Assembly: GCA_963772935.1 (NCBI GenBank)
Contig: CAVYZK010000004.1
Coordinates: forward strand, 1-64,000
Reading direction: 5' to 3'
From: JANNNF01 sp963772935
Lineage (GTDB): Bacteria > Pseudomonadota > Alphaproteobacteria > Rhodobacterales > Rhodobacteraceae
Length of the DNA: 64,000 bases
Of this stretch, positions 62,321-64,000 are shown piece after piece; position 1 is the first letter of the stretch; each line of letters begins with the position of its first letter. The translations under genes and the position numbers were made by a program. The notes beneath the pieces are model-generated. The model was not told where the DNA came from. It did no database searches and worked only from the letters and a program-made list of their open reading frames with translations.

Positions 62321-63107
62321 TCAATTCTGTTCTGGAAAACGCCAGCTTTCCGCTGCCGCTGCGATCTGCGCCGCAATGTCCTTGATCCGCCCGGCCCCTG
62401 CCTCCAGCGCCGCCAGCGTGGTCAGCGCGGTGGTCGAGGTTACGGACAGCGCCCCCACCACACGGCCCGTGCGCGACAGAATCGGCACCGCACAGCAGAT
62501 GATGCCGCGCTCATGCTCCTCGCGGTCAAAGGCATAGCCACACGCGCGAATCACCAAAAGCTCGGCCCGCAATTCCTGCGCCGACCCCAAAGTATGCTCG
62601 GTGTGGCGGTGAAACGATTGCCGGTCCAAGGCGCGCGACAGGTCTTCTTCGGGCAGGAAGGCCAGCATCGCCTTGCCCACCCCGGTGCAATAGGCAGGCC
62701 CCACCTTGCCCGCCTGCGCAAACATCGTCACCGGGCGGGTGGCATGGCGTTTGTCCACATACAGAACCTGCCCCAAATCCAGTTGCGCCAGATGAATCGT
62801 CTCGCCGGTTTCTGCTGCCAATTCATCAATATAGGGCCGCGCAATCGGGGCGAGCGACGCCTGCGCCCAGGCCGCATGGGCCAGCCGCACCAGCCGCACC
62901 CCAAGGCTGTAGGTGCCCCGGTCCGCGTCATAACGACAGCATCCCCTGATGCGTCAGCGTCTGCAAAAACCGGTACAGCGTGGCCTTGGGATAGGCGCTT
63001 TGCGCCAGCAAATCGGTGAACCGCACGGGTGCGCCGACCGCTGCCACCATGTCCAGCACATCCAGCGCCTTGCCCACCGTGCCGTCTGCGTGTCCTTCCG
63101 CGCCCAT
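62321..63107 (-). CDS. IclR-family transcriptional regulator, frameshifted
   Basis: A regulator of about 261 aa after correction. The N-terminal winged helix has VGKALDVLDMVAAVGAPVRF and SAYPKATLYRFLQTLTHQGM; the C-terminal effector domain has GETIHLAQLDLGQVLYVDKR, YCTGVGKAMLAFLPEEDL and GIICCAVPILSRTGRVVGAL. A doubled A at 62932-62933 (plus strand) breaks the frame; removing one joins GMLS to YDADRGTYSLGVRL. ATG 63107 has GGGAG 5 nt upstream. It is divergent from the ABC binding-protein gene, so it probably controls the sugar transport operon. Confidence 0.88.
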
Positions 63108-63210
63108 TGCCGCTCCCTTTGCGTCCTTGTTGACAGCCTTAACAATAGCGGACATAGTTTTCAATATTCAAGACTAAGTTTCACATAATGGAACCAAACG
63201 GGAGGAAACC
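63108..63210. promoter_or_regulatory. Divergent promoter region between iclR-type regulator and ABC binding-protein gene
   Basis: This 103-bp region is AT-richer (TAACAATAGCG, TTTTCAATATTCAAGACTAAG) and must contain both promoters and probably the IclR operator. GGAGG at 63201-63205 is the ribosome site of the plus-strand gene. TTGACA at 63130-63135 is a possible -35 element. Confidence 0.5.
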
Positions 63211-64000
63211 ATGGTCCATACCAAGACAGGCGCAGCCGCGTTCGTCGCAGGCTTGCTGCTGGCAAGCACGGCGATGTCGCAAACGCGCACGCTGACCTAC
63301 TTCGCCGATTTCGACGCAGGCCCCTTGGCCGCGTTTGAAACCCTGATCGCGGATTTTGAGGCCGCGAACCCCGACATCGACGTGGTGCTGCAAAACTTCG
63401 ACCACGAAGGCTACAAGACCGCGATCCGCAACTTCCTGACCACCGACAGCCCGGACCTTGCCAACTGGTACGCGGGCAACCGCATGGCCCCCTTCGTCGC
63501 CGCGGGCCAGTTTGTGGACGTGTCCGATGTGTGGGAGGCCAATGGCCTGAGCGACAGTCTGGCCGCGTCCAAGGCGTCGATGACCATCGACGGCAAACAG
63601 TGGGGCGTGCCCTATACCTATTACCAGTGGGGCATCTATTTCAACAAAGACGCCTACAAGGCGGCTGGCGTTGAAGTGCCGACCACCTGGGCTGGCTTTG
63701 TCGAAAACTGCCCCAAGTTTCAGGCGGCTGGCATCGACTGCCTGACCACCGGCACGTCGGCCCTGTGGCCCGGCGCAGGCATCTTCGACTACATCAACAT
63801 GCGCACCAACGGGTATGAGTTCCACATGGACCTGACCGCTGGCAAAGTGGCATGGACCGATGACAAAGTTCGCGCCGCCTTTGCCGAACTGGGCAAGGTT
63901 CAGCCCTATATCACCGCCAACCATGCCGCCATCGACTGGCAGGATGCGGCGGCGCTGATGGTGCAGGGCAAGGCTGCCAACTATGTGATGGGCAACTTTG
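63211..64000 (+). CDS. Sugar ABC transporter substrate-binding protein (partial, runs off the window)
   Basis: The first 263 residues of a periplasmic extracellular solute-binding protein (family 1). A Sec signal peptide spans residues 1 to about 24 (KTGAAAFVAGLLLASTAMSQ). The mature start TRTLTYFADFDAGPLAAFET, DSPDLANWYAGNRMAPFVAAG, VPYTYYQWGIYFNKDAYKAAG and VPTTWAGFVENCPKF follow the pattern of CUT1 binding proteins. GGAGG is 5 nt before ATG 63211. The permease genes are expected beyond the edge; the ATPase is encoded on the other strand behind the IclR gene. The sugar is unknown. Confidence 0.92.
   Translation, partial: MVHTKTGAAAFVAGLLLASTAMSQTRTLTYFADFDAGPLAAFETLIADFEAANPDIDVVLQNFDHEGYKTAIRNFLTTDSPDLANWYAGNRMAPFVAAGQFVDVSDVWEANGLSDSLAASKASMTIDGKQWGVPYTYYQWGIYFNKDAYKAAGVEVPTTWAGFVENCPKFQAAGIDCLTTGTSALWPGAGIFDYINMRTNGYEFHMDLTAGKVAWTDDKVRAAFAELGKVQPYITANHAAIDWQDAAALMVQGKAANYVMGNF

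Noticed and set aside
1..64000. CRISPR arrays, tRNA/rRNA genes, IS elements, integrases or prophage genes
   Set aside because: I looked for regularly spaced repeats, tRNA-like ends and transposase/integrase motifs and saw none; repeats present are short hairpins.

Overview
The window reads as chromosomal DNA of a Rhodobacteraceae-type alphaproteobacterium (Rhodobacter/Gemmobacter-like). The basis is very high GC with strong GC3 bias, many ATGA/GTGA-coupled genes, and lineage-typical neighbours (uvrC-pgsA-moaD-moaE, a DUF1523 protein, creatinase). I saw no tRNA, rRNA, IS element, phage or CRISPR. This is inferred from style and gene content, not from a search.

Region 1 (about 0.1-35 kb) is a surface-polysaccharide locus. 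It holds an SGNH/glycosidase-like protein, at least seven glycosyltransferases (GT2, GT4 and GT26 types), a Wzx-type flippase, the complete dTDP-L-rhamnose set rfbCBDA, an ExoY-like initiating sugar transferase, a Wzz/CpsD pair and a Wzy-like membrane protein. Embedded in it at 20.8-33.5 kb is a compact assembly line: a type I PKS (KS-AT-KR-DH-ACP-TE), a glycosyltransferase, a formyltransferase-adenylation-PCP NRPS whose A domain is interrupted by a luciferase-like monooxygenase, and a phosphopantetheinyl transferase. The A-domain specificity residues read DILQMGMIW, close to the classic glycine code. The suggested chemistry is an N-formylglycine-type unit, possibly oxidised, extended or paired with a short polyketide and delivered to a glycan or glycolipid. 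This is the most notable system here. A small ring-cleavage dioxygenase/hydrolase pair (mhqO/mhqD type) sits inside the region at 3.5-5.1 kb.

Region 2 (33.7-50.8 kb) is mostly housekeeping and metabolism: a LysR regulator, an S49 peptidase, a FolM-like SDR, uvrC, ppk2, pgsA, moaD, moaE, cupins, an SDR with a degenerate active site, creatinase, a phytase-like secreted protein behind a likely PHO box, an L,D-transpeptidase lipoprotein, panB-panC and a secreted protein of unknown function.

Region 3 (51.1-58.2 kb) is a co-directional operon of mostly unrecognised genes: a coiled-coil protein, an unknown protein, an AAA+ ATPase, an unknown protein, a small membrane protein and a DUF1523 protein. 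It is interrupted by a DUF559 endonuclease-fold gene flanked by GC-rich hairpin repeats. Region 4 (58.2-64 kb) carries a peroxiredoxin, a ferredoxin-reductase-type flavoprotein, rsmD, a HAD phosphatase and a sugar-type ABC system (ATPase, IclR regulator, start of the binding protein) cut by the window edge.

At least seven otherwise intact genes, and possibly nine, are broken by a single-base length change in a mononucleotide run. The pattern points to sequencing or assembly error rather than gene decay. Such genes are annotated over their full span.
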